Below are positions 5,603 through 5,775 of a stretch of 5,775 bases of DNA, piece by piece (position 1 is the first letter of the stretch; the number at the start of each line of letters is the position of its first letter). Source of the DNA: an uncultured Eubacteriales bacterium (GTDB lineage Bacteria > Bacillota > Clostridia > Oscillospirales > CAG-272). Made by a program: the position numbers and the translations under genes. Where the stretch lies: the NCBI GenBank assembly GCA_934477985.1, contig CAKSOR010000194.1:1-5775 (forward strand), given 5' to 3'. The notes below the pieces were generated by a model. That model was not told the origin of the DNA, did not search any database, and saw only the letters and a list, made by a program, of their open reading frames with translations.

Positions 5603-5775
5603 GTTGACGTGCGATTTATGGTGAAAGGTTGCGCTGATGTCCTCTGCCGGACTCCAGCGGTAATTTCCACCGGAGTATGTCCGATATTTAACCGGGCGTT
5701 GTCAATCAGAATACCGCGAATAAGGCAGTCGGAACTTTCCGCTCTGAGCCGTATCCCCGCAAAGAGGAATACGGT
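5603..5775 (+). ncRNA. Possible structured leader RNA or small RNA, incomplete at window edge
   Basis: The sequence downstream of the rightward promoter has many complementary segments. CGGAC (5648-5652) pairs with GTCCG (5679-5683), and inside it TCC with GGA (5672-5674) and GGT (5659-5661) with ACC (5669-5671), leaving asymmetric bulges. CTGAT (5634-5638) can pair with ATCAG (5705-5709) and enclose that hairpin. CGGA-ACTT-TCCG (5730-5741) is a small stem-loop. GCCGTAT (5748-5754) pairs with ATACGGT (5769-5775), with two further CC/GG pairs inside. Adjacent stems after a promoter suggest a riboswitch-like leader or a stand-alone RNA. I compared it from memory with lysine, cobalamin, TPP, SAM, cyclic-di-GMP, cyclic-di-AMP, T-box, 6S, SRP and RNase P RNAs and found no convincing match. 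An open frame from ATG 5618 runs to the edge, but it has no ribosome binding site and does not look like protein. Confidence 0.35.

Larger units (their letters stand above)
5383..5775. other. Intergenic region between divergent transcripts, no protein gene recognised
   Basis: This 393-base stretch is AT-rich from 5395 to about 5600 and becomes GC-rich after that. It contains a leftward -10 box, an inverted repeat, a rightward promoter and a possible structured RNA, listed separately. Bases 5420-5488 and 5504-5567 show nothing I can interpret apart from homopolymer A and T runs. Confidence 0.6.

Noticed and set aside
5603..5650. Resemblance of AGGTTGCG to the start of a lysine riboswitch, and GTGCG at 5609-5613 to a group II intron 5' end
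   Set aside because: The other conserved lysine riboswitch core elements, and the expected group II intron domain I sequences, are missing downstream.
5455..5670. Minus-strand open frame of 71 codons in the intergenic region
   Set aside because: It starts at GTG without a ribosome binding site, covers the rightward promoter and AT-rich non-coding sequence, and its translation resembles no protein.
5618..5775. Plus-strand open frame (MVKGCADVLCRTP...) running off the edge after the rightward promoter
   Set aside because: There is no ribosome binding site in the short leader, the composition is odd (many C, R and S, no hydrophobic core), and the DNA shows strong self-complementarity. Kept only as an alternative to the RNA call.

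Overview
The window comes from an endospore-forming bacterium of the Firmicutes (Bacillota), most probably a GC-rich, uncultured-type clostridial lineage. The evidence is the 3' half of a spoIIIA operon, AGGAG-type ribosome binding sites, sigma-A-type promoters and coding DNA rich in GCG, CGC, TCG and GTC codons beside AT-rich intergenic gaps. The species cannot be named from this sequence.

Bases 1-1984 (+ strand) hold the end of the spoIIIA operon: the C-terminal part of spoIIIAE, then spoIIIAF, spoIIIAG and spoIIIAH, all co-directional and closely packed. These encode the mother-cell side of the SpoIIIA-SpoIIQ channel that joins mother cell and forespore during engulfment. SpoIIIAG is unusually short: its ring-building domain appears to lack the large insertion found in the Bacillus protein. 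SpoIIIAF is also short. A hairpin at 1989-2016 ends the operon. It is shared with the convergent gene beyond it and is a better terminator for that gene.

Bases 2035-4404 (- strand) encode a complete cytoplasmic GH78-type alpha-L-rhamnosidase with all four expected active-site acids. It is a single-gene unit with a perfect consensus sigma-A promoter (TTGACA-N17-TATAAT) and its own terminator. Bases 4528-5382 (- strand) encode an eight-helix membrane protein of unknown function, also a one-gene unit ending in a hairpin terminator at 4494-4521. Nothing suggests that these two genes act together.

Bases 5383-5775 contain no recognisable protein gene. This gap holds a -10 box for the membrane protein gene, a short perfect inverted repeat, and a rightward promoter (TTGCAA-N17-TATAAT). 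From that promoter a GC-rich sequence full of complementary segments runs off the window edge; it looks like a structured leader RNA or small RNA, but I could not match it to a known family. The two most interesting points are the minimal SpoIIIAG and this possible structured RNA.
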